Program-made: the position numbers and the translations under genes
Part shown: positions 8,745 through 17,674 of the stretch, piece by piece
How the letters are laid out: each line of letters starts with the position of its first letter
Numbering within the stretch: the stretch's first letter is position 1
Notes under the pieces: model-generated
Seen by the model: only the letters and a program-made list of their open reading frames with translations
Database searches by the model: none
Told to the model about the DNA's origin: nothing
DNA from: Streptomyces sp. AP-93
GTDB lineage: Bacteria > Actinomycetota > Actinomycetes > Streptomycetales > Streptomycetaceae
Direction of reading: 5' to 3'
Assembly (NCBI RefSeq): GCF_022808175.1
Contig: NZ_JALGBX010000021.1
Location: 1 to 64,000 of the forward strand
Length of the DNA stretch: 64,000 bases

Positions 8745-9539
8745 CTAGACGATGCTGACGCCCGCCATCCAGCCGCCGTCGATGACGAACGGCTGGCCGG
8801 TGATGTACGAGGAGTCCTCGCTGGTCAGGAACAGGGCCAGTTTGGCTATCTCCTCGGGCTGCCCCACCCGGCCCATCGGCACGACGCGCTTGTAGAGCTC
8901 CGCCATGGCGTCCCGGGCCTCCTGGGGCAGGTCCGCCGGATTCGTGTTCCCGGGGGTGGCCATCGCCGTGTCCACCGCCCCCGGGCACATCGCGTTGACC
9001 CGGATGTTCTTCGCGGCGAGCTCCAGCGCGGCCACCCGGGTCAGGCCGAGGATCGCCGCCTTGGTCGCCGCGTACGTGCCCACGTACGCCATGCCCGTCA
9101 GGCCTGTGTACGAGGAGGTGTTGACGATCGTGCCGCCGCCGGCCGCCTCGATCTCCGGGGCCACCGACTTGATGCCGAGGAAGGCACCGACCTGGTTGAC
9201 CTGCACCACCTGCTGGAACTCCTCCAGCGGGGTCGCGGTCAGCTCGTTGAAGCGCAGGATGCCCGCGTTGTTGACCAGGCCGTCGACCGGGCCGAAGGCC
9301 TCCTTCGCCGCCGCGATGGCGGCCGCCCAGTCCTCCTCCCGGCTCACGTCCATCCGTACGTACCGGGCCCGGTCCTCGCCGATCTCCTTCGCGACCGCCG
9401 CGCCCTGCTCGTCCAGTACGTCGCCCAGGAGCACCTTGGCGCCCTCCGAGGCGAAGAGCCGGGCCTCCTGCTCTCCCTGGCCGCGCGCGGCGCCCGTGAT
9501 GATGACGACGCGGCCGTCCAGCTTGCCTGGCTTGCCCAT
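8745..9539 (-). CDS. Short-chain dehydrogenase/reductase, hydroxysteroid dehydrogenase-like
   Basis: A 264-residue classical SDR with the NAD(P)-binding TGAARGQG (15-22), NNAG (90-93), and the catalytic Ser142/143, Tyr156 and Lys160 (TYAATK). The C-terminal SSYITGQPFVIDGGWMAG is standard. GAARGQG rather than GxxxGIG is common among 3-alpha/20-beta-hydroxysteroid dehydrogenase-like enzymes, but substrate assignment from that is weak. It follows the 9556-10503 oxidoreductase by 16 nt on the same strand, so both form an operon behind the 10567 operator. Confidence 0.88.
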   Translation of the reverse strand: MGKPGKLDGRVVIITGAARGQGEQEARLFASEGAKVLLGDVLDEQGAAVAKEIGEDRARYVRMDVSREEDWAAAIAAAKEAFGPVDGLVNNAGILRFNELTATPLEEFQQVVQVNQVGAFLGIKSVAPEIEAAGGGTIVNTSSYTGLTGMAYVGTYAATKAAILGLTRVAALELAAKNIRVNAMCPGAVDTAMATPGNTNPADLPQEARDAMAELYKRVVPMGRVGQPEEIAKLALFLTSEDSSYITGQPFVIDGGWMAGVSIV

Positions 9540-9555
9540 GCCTACCCCTAAGTCG

Positions 9556-10503
9556 TTAGTCGTTGAGGAGGGGTCCCACTTCGGACCCGAAAGCCGTGAT
9601 CTGGTCGATGAGTTCGGCCCGGTCGCGGTTGCGGAAGCGGACCTGGATCTGGTCGATGCCGATCGCCTTGTACGCGCGCAGCGACTCGGCGAGCGCCTCC
9701 GCCTTGCCGGTGAGGGTCCGCCGGCCGGTGTCCCAGCCGGGCTCGCCGACGTACAGCGGGGCGGTGATCGCGCCGAACTCCACGGGTCCGGTGACCCCGG
9801 CCTCGGCGCGGAGTTCCTTGATCCGGGCGATCTGTGCCGGGAGCTTGTCGAGCGGGTCGCCCTGCGGCAGCCAGCCGTCGCCGCGCACGGCTGCCCGGCG
9901 GACGGCGGCGGGCGAGGAACCGCCGACCCAGACGGGGATCCGGGGCTGGACGGGGCGGGGAAGCTGCCCGAGGTCCTTGAAGGAGAACAGTTCGCCCTCG
10001 AACTCCGGGTACTCCTCGGGGCCCAGCGCGGCGCGCAGCGCGTCGAGCGTCTCGTCGAGGACGGCCCCGCGGCGCGCGAAGTCCACGCCGAGCACCTCGA
10101 ACTCCTCCTTCACGTGCCCGGCGCCGACGCCGAGGATCAGCCGGCCGCCGGAGAGGTGGTCGACGGTGGCGTACTGCTTGGCGCTGAGCAGCGGGTGGCG
10201 CAGGCCCAGGATCGCCACGTGGCTCAGCAGCCGGACGTTCTCGGTGATCCCGGCCAGGAAGGAGAGGGTGGCCACCGGGTCGTACCAGATGGTGCTCATG
10301 GGGCCGGCCATGTGCCGCGGGATGGCCACGTGGTCGCAGGTGGCGACGTAGCCGAAGCCGGACCGGTCGGCCGCCCTGGCCACCGCGGCGAGATCGGCCG
10401 CGCCGGCCGTGGCCTCCCAGGGCTCGGCGTAGATGGTGCTCTGCGACTGGATCGGGAGCTGCATCCCGTAGACCAGCCGACCTTCCGGAAACACGCGCGC
10501 CAT
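9556..10503 (-). CDS. LLM-class F420/flavin-dependent oxidoreductase
   Basis: A 315-residue luciferase-like protein. VYGMQLPIQSQS opens the barrel, VATCDHVAIPRHM marks the early active-site strand, and LLSHVAILGLRHPLLSAKQYATVDHLSGGRLILGVGAGH is the family signature (about residues 95-132), with VWVGGSSPAAVRRAA later. This subfamily is usually annotated F420-dependent (TIGR03619-like); cofactor use is not proven. ATG 10503 gives a normal N-terminus; an upstream ATG at 10542 lacks a ribosome site. It leads a two-gene operon with the SDR and has a perfect palindrome at 10567-10581. Confidence 0.87.
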   Translation of the reverse strand: MARVFPEGRLVYGMQLPIQSQSTIYAEPWEATAGAADLAAVARAADRSGFGYVATCDHVAIPRHMAGPMSTIWYDPVATLSFLAGITENVRLLSHVAILGLRHPLLSAKQYATVDHLSGGRLILGVGAGHVKEEFEVLGVDFARRGAVLDETLDALRAALGPEEYPEFEGELFSFKDLGQLPRPVQPRIPVWVGGSSPAAVRRAAVRGDGWLPQGDPLDKLPAQIARIKELRAEAGVTGPVEFGAITAPLYVGEPGWDTGRRTLTGKAEALAESLRAYKAIGIDQIQVRFRNRDRAELIDQITAFGSEVGPLLND

Positions 10504-10566
10504 GGGCCGTACCCGCCTCGTCCTCGACTGCCGATTCGTCATACCGGTGCCGGGCCATCGTCGTAG

Positions 10567-10581
10567 CTGACGGGTCGTCAG
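10567..10581. promoter_or_regulatory. Palindromic operator CTGACG-GGT-CGTCAG
   Basis: A perfect match to the 8641 and 30631 palindromes, 64 bp upstream of the chosen start of the oxidoreductase/SDR operon. Confidence 0.7.
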
Positions 10582-10688
10582 GCAAGGGGTCGGTGCGAAG
10601 ACGACGGCCCGGTGGCGTCCGGTGGCCGTCGAAGCCGAGCGGGCGATCTTGTGCGGCGGGCCGGCCGTGGACCGGGCCCCGACACGCA

Positions 10689-10720
10689 CGAGACCCCGCG
10701 CCCGGAGGCGCGGGGTCTCG
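10689..10720 (-). terminator. Terminator of the first FG-GAP gene
   Basis: A perfect 14-bp GC-rich stem (10689-10702 with 10707-10720) and 4-nt loop sit 26 nt beyond the stop at 10746. Confidence 0.8.
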
Positions 10721-10745
10721 ATGCTCGGGGACGCGGTCCCCCGGG

Positions 10746-12002
10746 TCAGAAGACGCGAACCCGGTCGGCCGTGTCCCAGCCCATGTTGCCCTCCGGGCCG
10801 CGCAGGCTGCCGGTCCCGGTGCCCGGGTACACGAAGGCCTGATGCCAGTCGATGGGTCGCATCAGATCGCTGATGCCATCGGCGGTGGAGTCGCCGGTGG
10901 CCACGATCGGGGCGTCCAACGGCCAGGCGTACGGCAGCTGCTTGCGCGCGCCGAAACCGCCCGCGCCGTTGCCCGGGTAGAGCCACAGTCGTCGCGAGCC
11001 GTCCCGGGCCACGAGGTCGGCCCGGCCGTCGCCGGACAGGTCGCCCGGCGAGACGAGCTGGTTCATGACGCCCCAGCCGGCGCCCAGGTTCTTGCGCGCG
11101 GCGAACGAGCCCTTGCCGTTGCCCGGGTACATCCACAGCACGCCGGCCTTGTCGCGGGCGAGCAGGTCGCCGCGCCCGTCACCGGTCAGGTCGCCGGCCG
11201 CGCTGATCTCGCGCATGGCGTTCCAGCCGGCGCCCAGGCCCAGCCGCGTACCGAGGGCGCCGGTGCCGAGGCCCGGGTAGAACCACAGGGCGCCGGCCGT
11301 GTCACGGGCGTAGACGTCCTCCTTGCCGTCCGAGTTGTAGTCGCCGTGGCGGACGAGCTGGGTCATGGCGTTCCAGCCGCCGCCGAGGAACTTGCCCTGC
11401 GTACGCCCCTGGGCGTCCCTCTTGCCGGGCAGGAACCACAGGCGGCCGTCGTCGGCACGCTCCAGCAGGTCGGCGATGCGGTCGTTGTTGAGGTCGGCGA
11501 AGTTCGCGACGGCCGGAACCGGCGCGGGCCGCGGCTGGTCGGGCCAGGGAGCCCAGTCCATGTACGGGACGCCCTGGGTGGCCTCGTAGGCGGTGGTGGC
11601 GATCCGGATGGAGCTGATCGCGTTGTCGAACCGGCCCATGATCGAGCCGTTGAGGTCGTTGGGGCCGTTGTACGGGGTCACGTAGAGGTAGTCGCCCGCG
11701 AAGTTCGCGTCCGGGTACACGGCCGCGTACAGGCCGCTGTTGTTGACCAGCGAGGAGATCTTGTTGTTCCAGGTGCCGAGCGAGGCCTGGGGGGACGAGA
11801 AGGTCTTCATCTCGCCCGTGTAGTAGTCGCCGGCGAAGACGCAGAACTTGCCCGCCGGGCAGCGCTCGTAGTTCTCGGCCGCGGCGGCGGTGGGCGCGGC
11901 GGTGACCAGGGCGGCCACCGAGGCGGCCGTGGCGATCGCCGCGCCGAGGATGCGGCGCAGGGGACGGCGCGGGGGACGGGATCCGGAACCGGGTCGGGTC
12001 AT
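10746..12002 (-). CDS. Secreted FG-GAP/VCBS repeat protein with N-terminal I36-like domain
   Basis: A 418-residue exported protein. Residues 1-42 form an Arg-rich signal peptide cleaved near TAAAAENYE. Residues 44-135 (YERCPAGKFCVFAGDYYTGEM ... FDNAISSIRI) resemble peptidase-inhibitor I36/crystallin-like domains. From about 165 on come five repeats of roughly 50 residues built on calcium-binding loops such as GDYNSDGKEDV and GDLTGDGRGDLLARD, each followed by LWFYPG or LWMYPG, giving a beta-propeller or array. Function is unknown; carbohydrate or cell-surface binding is the usual guess. It is a tandem paralogue of the next gene, separated by 87 bp. Confidence 0.82.
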   Translation of the reverse strand: MTRPGSGSRPPRRPLRRILGAAIATAASVAALVTAAPTAAAAENYERCPAGKFCVFAGDYYTGEMKTFSSPQASLGTWNNKISSLVNNSGLYAAVYPDANFAGDYLYVTPYNGPNDLNGSIMGRFDNAISSIRIATTAYEATQGVPYMDWAPWPDQPRPAPVPAVANFADLNNDRIADLLERADDGRLWFLPGKRDAQGRTQGKFLGGGWNAMTQLVRHGDYNSDGKEDVYARDTAGALWFYPGLGTGALGTRLGLGAGWNAMREISAAGDLTGDGRGDLLARDKAGVLWMYPGNGKGSFAARKNLGAGWGVMNQLVSPGDLSGDGRADLVARDGSRRLWLYPGNGAGGFGARKQLPYAWPLDAPIVATGDSTADGISDLMRPIDWHQAFVYPGTGTGSLRGPEGNMGWDTADRVRVF

Positions 12003-12089
12003 GAGGAAGGCAGTCCGTTCTGAACTGAAGTGCGAAGTCCGACGTCTGAATGGGGGTGGTGCGAACCGGATGGCCGGATGGCCGGATGG

Positions 12090-13319
12090 TCAGAACACGA
12101 GGTGCGCGTCCGAGGCGCTGCCGATGACCTTCGCGGCGCCGAGGTGGCCGTCCTTCGCGCCCGTCCCGGGGTACAGGCGCAGGTAGTTGTCGCTGTGCGA
12201 GTGCGTGAGGAGGTCGGGTCGCCCGTCGCCGTTGTAGTCGCCGATGCCCGCCAGCTCCTTGAAGCCGTTCCACCCGCCGGTGCCGATCAGGCTGCGCGCA
12301 CCGAAGCCGCCGCGGCCGTTGCCCGGGTAGAACCAGAGCCGCCCGGACGTGTCACGGGCCACGAGGTCGGAGACTCGGTCGGAGTTCAGGTCGCCGGCGC
12401 CGACGAGCTCGTTCATCACGCCCCAGCCGCCGCCGAGGTTCTTGCGCGTGCCGAAACCGCCCTTGCCGTTGCCGGGGTACAGCCACAGCACACCGGCGGT
12501 GTCGCGGGCGAGCAGGTCCCGCTTGCCGTCACCGGTGAGGTCGCCTGCCGCGGCGAGGTCCCGCATCGCGTTCCAGCCGCCACCGAGGCCGACGCGCGTA
12601 CCGAGGGCCGAGCCGGTGCCCGGGTAGAACCACAGGGCGCCGTCCTTGTCCCGGGCGAAGACGTCTTCCCTGGCGTCCGTGTTGTAGTCGCCGTGGCGCA
12701 GCAGCTGGGTCATCCCGTTCCAGCCGGTGCCGAGGCGGTGGGTCTTGTTGTCCTCCGCCGCGTTCACGGTCCACAGCGCGCCGTACCGGTTGCGGCCCAG
12801 CAGGTCGGTGCGGCCGTCGCCGTCGAGGTCGCCGAAGGCCGTCTCGGCGGCCGTGGGCGCGGGACGCGTCTGCGGCTCCTCGTTCCACCACCACCACGGG
12901 TGGGTGGCGAAGCTGCCGCAGTCCTCGGCGTCCGGCAGGAGCTCGATCGAGCTGACGGCGTTGTCCAGGTCCGGGCGCGTGCTCTCGTCGAAGGACACAT
13001 GACCGCTGTAGTAGTGCGTGGCGGCCTCCCAGCCGTAGTCGGGCTCGGGGCTGACGCACACCGTGTGGTCGCTGTAGTTGGTGAGCGAGCTGATGCGGTT
13101 GTCCCAGGTGCCGAGGCGGGCCAGGCTGCTCTTGACGATCTTCATGTCGCCGGTGCCGACGGGCCCGCTGAACACGCAGACCTCGCCCCAGGGGCAGCGG
13201 TCGTAACCGCTGGCCGCCTGCGCGGCCGAGGCGCCGCCCAGCAGGCCTGCGGTGGTGGCGAGCGCCGTGGCGGCGGCGAGGAGCGCGCCGCGGACGGCGC
13301 GCGGAACGGAAAGGGTCAC
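12090..13319 (-). CDS. Secreted FG-GAP/VCBS repeat protein, tandem paralogue
   Basis: A 409-residue protein with the same layout as its downstream neighbour: signal peptide (to about residue 35), I36-like domain with the pattern YDRCPWGEVCVFSGPVGTGDM and LDNAVSSIEL, then repeats with GDLDGDGRTDLLGRN, GDYNTDAREDVFARD, GDLTGDGKRDLLARD and GDYNGDGRPDLLTHS loops. GTG 13319 is chosen because a GGGGGG ribosome site sits just upstream; an ATG at 13358 would extend the signal region. An unusual WWWWNEE tract links the domains. The loops should bind calcium outside the cell; the ligand is unknown. Confidence 0.82.
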   Translation of the reverse strand: MTLSVPRAVRGALLAAATALATTAGLLGGASAAQAASGYDRCPWGEVCVFSGPVGTGDMKIVKSSLARLGTWDNRISSLTNYSDHTVCVSPEPDYGWEAATHYYSGHVSFDESTRPDLDNAVSSIELLPDAEDCGSFATHPWWWWNEEPQTRPAPTAAETAFGDLDGDGRTDLLGRNRYGALWTVNAAEDNKTHRLGTGWNGMTQLLRHGDYNTDAREDVFARDKDGALWFYPGTGSALGTRVGLGGGWNAMRDLAAAGDLTGDGKRDLLARDTAGVLWLYPGNGKGGFGTRKNLGGGWGVMNELVGAGDLNSDRVSDLVARDTSGRLWFYPGNGRGGFGARSLIGTGGWNGFKELAGIGDYNGDGRPDLLTHSHSDNYLRLYPGTGAKDGHLGAAKVIGSASDAHLVF

Positions 13320-13522
13320 AGATCCCCCCGGATGTGTGTGGAACAGCCGCGTTCGCATAGGCCCGCAGGAGCCGGCCCCCCTGGAACGCGGATTCGAGTG
13401 TGTGGATTCTAGCCCTGGCCTGTTTCCGCCGGGACCCGTGGGCCAGCGGCGTCAGGGCCTGACGGCGGAGCCGCGGAAAGCGGCGCACGAAGGGATGTCC
13501 GTACGCGGGGCCGACCGCTAGG

Positions 13523-14194
13523 GTGCCGCGCGTGGAACTGTTTCTGACCCTGGTCAGCGGAGTGGCGTGGACCCTCGTGTACGTCGAGGCGATCCGGGTG
13601 GGGCTGCGGGACCGGACGTACGCGATGCCGGTCGCGGCGCTCGCGCTGAACTTCGCGTGGGAATCGACCTACGCCGTCAACGAGTTCCGTACCGGCCTTT
13701 CGGCCCAGGGCGTCGTCAACGTGGTGTGGGCCGTCGCCGACATCGTCATCGTGTACACATACCTGCGCTACGGGCGGGCCGAGCTGCCCCGCTTCGTGAC
13801 CCGGCCGCTGTTCGCCTTCTGGAGCGTGCTCGTCTTCGCGAGCGCCTTCGCCGTGCAGTGGCTCTTCCTCGCCCACTTCGGCGCGCACGACGCGAGCCGG
13901 TACTCGGCGTTCCTGCAGAACCTGCTGATGTCCGGGCTGTTCATCGCCCTCTACGCGAGCCGGCGCGGCCCGCTCGGACAGTCCCTCGTCATCGCGGTCG
14001 CCAAATGGCTCGGCACGCTCGCGCCGACCTTCCTCTTCGGGGTCATGGAGGACGCGCCGTTCATCCTCGGGCTGGGGCTGCTGTGCGCCGTCTTCGATCT
14101 CGCGTACATCGCGCTGCTGGCCGGGAACCCGGCGGGCGGGGAGGCGGACCTCGGGAAGGCGGACCTCAGAAGCCCCGCGGCCCCATCACGATGA
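13523..14194 (+). CDS. Seven-helix membrane protein, PaxB/DmtA1-type terpene-cyclase-like
   Basis: A 223-residue protein with about seven hydrophobic helices and almost no soluble part until the last 20 residues. It carries the pattern ALNFAWESTYAVNEF in the second helix region and DIVIVYTYLRYG further on, features I associate with the integral membrane terpene cyclases of the PaxB/DmtA1 group. Those enzymes protonate and cyclise prenylated intermediates. No prenyltransferase or indole gene is adjacent, so the role is open and it may be an orphan housekeeping-type homologue. GTG 13523 is used; GTG 13532 is an alternative. It overlaps the convergent L,D-transpeptidase by 29 bp. Confidence 0.6.
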   Translation: MPRVELFLTLVSGVAWTLVYVEAIRVGLRDRTYAMPVAALALNFAWESTYAVNEFRTGLSAQGVVNVVWAVADIVIVYTYLRYGRAELPRFVTRPLFAFWSVLVFASAFAVQWLFLAHFGAHDASRYSAFLQNLLMSGLFIALYASRRGPLGQSLVIAVAKWLGTLAPTFLFGVMEDAPFILGLGLLCAVFDLAYIALLAGNPAGGEADLGKADLRSPAAPSR

Positions 14195-15065
14195 CCGGCT
14201 TCGCCGCCGGGTCGAGGGTCGCCAGGACCTTCTGCATCGCGGCCTTCGGGATGCCCACGCAGCCCTGCGAGGGGCCGTCGTGGTCCACGTGGAGCCAGAT
14301 GTTGCCGCCCTTCTCCTCGCCCTCCGGCTTCGTCGGGTCGAGGGGACTCACCCCGGTCTTGCGGTTGAAGTCGATGGCGACGACGTAGTCGAAGGAGCCG
14401 CGCAGCGACTCGCCGTTGACCCCGCGGCCCGTCGCCACGAAGGAGCCGTCCTGGTCGTACGGGAACTTGGTGCCCGCCGGCTTCGCCAGCAGCCCGCCCG
14501 CGTCGGTCAGCGCGAACACGCCCTCGGGGGAGGTCAGGTCCCCGTACGTACGCTCCGTGGACCAGCCCTTGGCTCCGTTGCGCGCGGGCCAGCTGTCGCT
14601 CTTCAGCCAGTCGGCGCCGGTCGCCGGGCGGGTGTACAGGGCCGCGGTGGACTCCGACGAACCCTTGGCCTTGCCGGTGACCAGGATCAGCTGGCGGGCG
14701 TCCGCGGGGATCTTCGCCCGGGTCTGCTCGCTGACCTCGGGCAGGCCCTGGAAGGGGTCGCGCTCGGCGGCCCGCCCGGCCCGCTCCTCGGCCGGGGGCC
14801 GGGCGTCGGAGGCGGCCAGGGCCGCGGCGTTGGCCGGCGGGTCCTGGGCGAGGTACGCCCAGCCCGCGCCGAAGCCGAGCAGTCCCAGGGCGGCCGCGAA
14901 GGCGAGCGGGCGCGAGCCGCGGGACCCCCGGGAAGCGCGGGAACCGCGCGGGACACCGCCGGCGCGCCGCGCACCTCCGGCGCGGGAGCGCGGGGTCGGG
15001 CGGGACGCCCCGGGTGTGCGGGACGGACGGGACGCGCGGGAGCCGGCTCGGGCGTGCTTGCTCAT
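14166..15065 (-). CDS. L,D-transpeptidase (YkuD domain), membrane-anchored
   Basis: A 299-residue protein with a long Arg/Ser/Gly-rich cytosolic tail (1-52), one transmembrane helix (about 53-72) and an extracytoplasmic YkuD domain. The catalytic motif is HVDHDGPSQGCVGI, with the nucleophile Cys near residue 268. It should form 3-3 cross-links in peptidoglycan or attach proteins to it. The Arg-rich tail (SRASRPSR, SRASRGSRGSR) is low complexity and may bind nucleic acid or lipids, or be a translation-start artefact; no better start with a ribosome site is evident. Transcription is monocistronic. Confidence 0.82.
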   Translation of the reverse strand: MSKHARAGSRASRPSRTPGASRPTPRSRAGGARRAGGVPRGSRASRGSRGSRPLAFAAALGLLGFGAGWAYLAQDPPANAAALAASDARPPAEERAGRAAERDPFQGLPEVSEQTRAKIPADARQLILVTGKAKGSSESTAALYTRPATGADWLKSDSWPARNGAKGWSTERTYGDLTSPEGVFALTDAGGLLAKPAGTKFPYDQDGSFVATGRGVNGESLRGSFDYVVAIDFNRKTGVSPLDPTKPEGEEKGGNIWLHVDHDGPSQGCVGIPKAAMQKVLATLDPAAKPVIVMGPRGF

Positions 15066-15107
15066 TGACCCGACCGTACACAGCCGATCTTCATTTTTGT
15101 TGACCGG

Positions 15108-16393
15108 TCAAGCTCCCGGCGTTTCATCGGCGGGTCGCGCCGCCGGGGGCGCCGGCGACTCGGCCGGGAACCAGACCCGGACCGTCAGCCCGCCGCCGGG
15201 CGCCGGGTTGGCCCGCGCCGTCAGTGCCGCGCCGTGCGCCCGCGCGATCGACGCGACGATCGAGAGCCCCAACCCGGCGCCCTCGCCCGCCGTATGCTGC
15301 CGCTCCGCCCGCCGCCGGAAGGGCTCCAGCAGCCGCGGCACGTCCCCCGGCTCGATCACCGGACCGGTGTTGGAGACCGTCAGCACCCCCTCCCGGGAAG
15401 TCGCCACCTCCAGGCGGCCGCCCGCGCGGTTGTGACGTACGGCATTGGCCAGCAGGTTCCGTACGAGGTGCCCGAGCAGCGTCCGGTCGCCCGCGACGGT
15501 CAGCGGCGCGAGATCCCGTACGACCGCCAGGTCCTGAGGGGCCGTCGCCTCGATGCCCGCCAGCTCCGCCCCCGCGAGCTCCGCCAGGTCCACGGGCTCC
15601 GTCGCCTCGAGGCCCTCCTCCGAGACGGCGAGCAGGAGCAGCGACTCGACGAGGTGCTGACTGGAGTCCGCGACCTCGATGAGCTTCGACCGGATCCGGG
15701 CCACCTTCTCCGGCGGCGGCTCCCCCGCCAGCCCGATCTCGGCGGCCGCCCGCTGGACGGCGAGCGGGGTGCGCAGCTCGTGGGCGGCGTTCGCGGCGAA
15801 CCGGCGCTGTGCCCCGACCAGGTCCTCCATCCGGTCGAGCATCCCGTCGAAGGTGTCCGCCAGCCGTTTGAGTTCGCCGGGCGGGGCCCGGAGGCCGATC
15901 CGCTCGTGGAGGTTCGCACCGGACAGGCGCCGGGCCGTCTCGGTGATCACGCCGACGGGGCGCAGGACGCGGCCGGCCATCCACCAGGCCAGCCAGATGG
16001 ACAGGACGGCGAAGACGGCGAGGGCGAGGAGGGAGACGATCAGGAGCTCGTGGAGGGTGGCCTGTTCGACGGCGGTGGTCAGGTTCTGGGTGGCCTGCCA
16101 TTGTTTGAGCTGCTCGGCACTGGGCCTGATCGTGGGGCCGGTGCCGGGGCCCGGGATGAGGCCAGTGCCCGCATCGAACCTCTCGGCGGGTACGGGGGTC
16201 CGCTGGCCCGGGACCACGTTGGGCAGCTGGGCGGTATAACCGGGCCTGGTGGTCATGACGGCGCCGCTGATGCGGCTGTAGAGACCGTTGCGGAGCAGGA
16301 TGTTGATCAGTGCGATGAGGCCGCCGCCCGCGAGGAGCAGCAGCGAGCCGTAGAGGACGGTGAGACGGGCGCGCTCGGAGTGGAGCACTGCTC

Positions 16394-16397
<4 letters not shown>
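15108..16397 (-). CDS. Two-component sensor histidine kinase
   Basis: A 429-residue kinase with transmembrane helices at about 13-35 and 117-142 bracketing an 80-residue extracytoplasmic sensor, a HAMP domain (142-195), the HisKA motif AANAAHELRTPLA with phospho-acceptor His206, and a HATPase domain with N-box LLANAVRHN and GLGLSIV. Its ATG overlaps the regulator stop (ATGA), so the pair is co-translated. It lies divergent to a MacB-type ABC operon; in actinobacteria such pairs often sense envelope stress or peptides exported by the neighbouring transporter. Confidence 0.9.
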
Positions 16398-17059
<662 letters not shown>

Positions 17060-17149
17060 GGCGTCCTCTTTACCGGAGAGGGGCATTTCGCCGTTGTAAG
17101 CACGAGCCGTTAGAGAAGCGAAAGCCGCTGTTCGCGCAGTCTCGGGCCC

Positions 17150-17674
17150 ATGAAGCGATCCACGACCATGACCATGACCACGGCCGCGCTCCTCACCGGC
17201 CTCACCCTCTTCGTCACCGCGTGCACGGGCGGCGCCGGCGGCTCGGACGGAAAGAAGGACGAGAAGAACGACTCCTCGAACTCCAGCGGTACGGGCGGCA
17301 GCGGTGGCGGTGGCGGTGCGGACGCCGACAACGCCCTCAAGATGCGCAAGTGCCTGCGCGAGAACGGCGTCGACATGCCGGACCCGAAGCCCGGCGAGGA
17401 CCCGCGCGGCATGACGCTCGGCGCGGGCACGGACCAGGAGGTCCTGAAGAAGGCCATGGACAAGTGCGGGATGAAGGGTCCCGGCTCCGGCGGCGAGGTC
17501 TCGCAGGCGGAGAAGGACAAGGCCCTGAAGCAGGCCAAGTGCATGCGGGACAACGGCTTCGACATGCCGGACCCGGAGTTCAACGGCAACGCGCGGACCG
17601 GGATGTCCATACCCGAGGGGGCCGACAAGGACGCCTTCATGGCCCAGCTGAACAAGTGCAGCGCCGACCAGTGA
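17150..17674 (+). CDS. Exported lipoprotein of an ABC-export operon
   Basis: A 174-residue lipoprotein: signal peptide with lipobox LFVTAC (Cys25), a low-complexity Gly/Ser/Lys linker, then two copies of a short cysteine-containing repeat (KCLRENGVDMPDP at about 65 and KCMRDNGFDMPDP at about 130). The repeat is known to me only from small actinobacterial lipoproteins next to such transporters. It should sit on the outer face of the membrane. Its stop overlaps the next start as GTGA, so it is translationally coupled to the adaptor protein. Confidence 0.8.
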   Translation: MKRSTTMTMTTAALLTGLTLFVTACTGGAGGSDGKKDEKNDSSNSSGTGGSGGGGGADADNALKMRKCLRENGVDMPDPKPGEDPRGMTLGAGTDQEVLKKAMDKCGMKGPGSGGEVSQAEKDKALKQAKCMRDNGFDMPDPEFNGNARTGMSIPEGADKDAFMAQLNKCSADQ

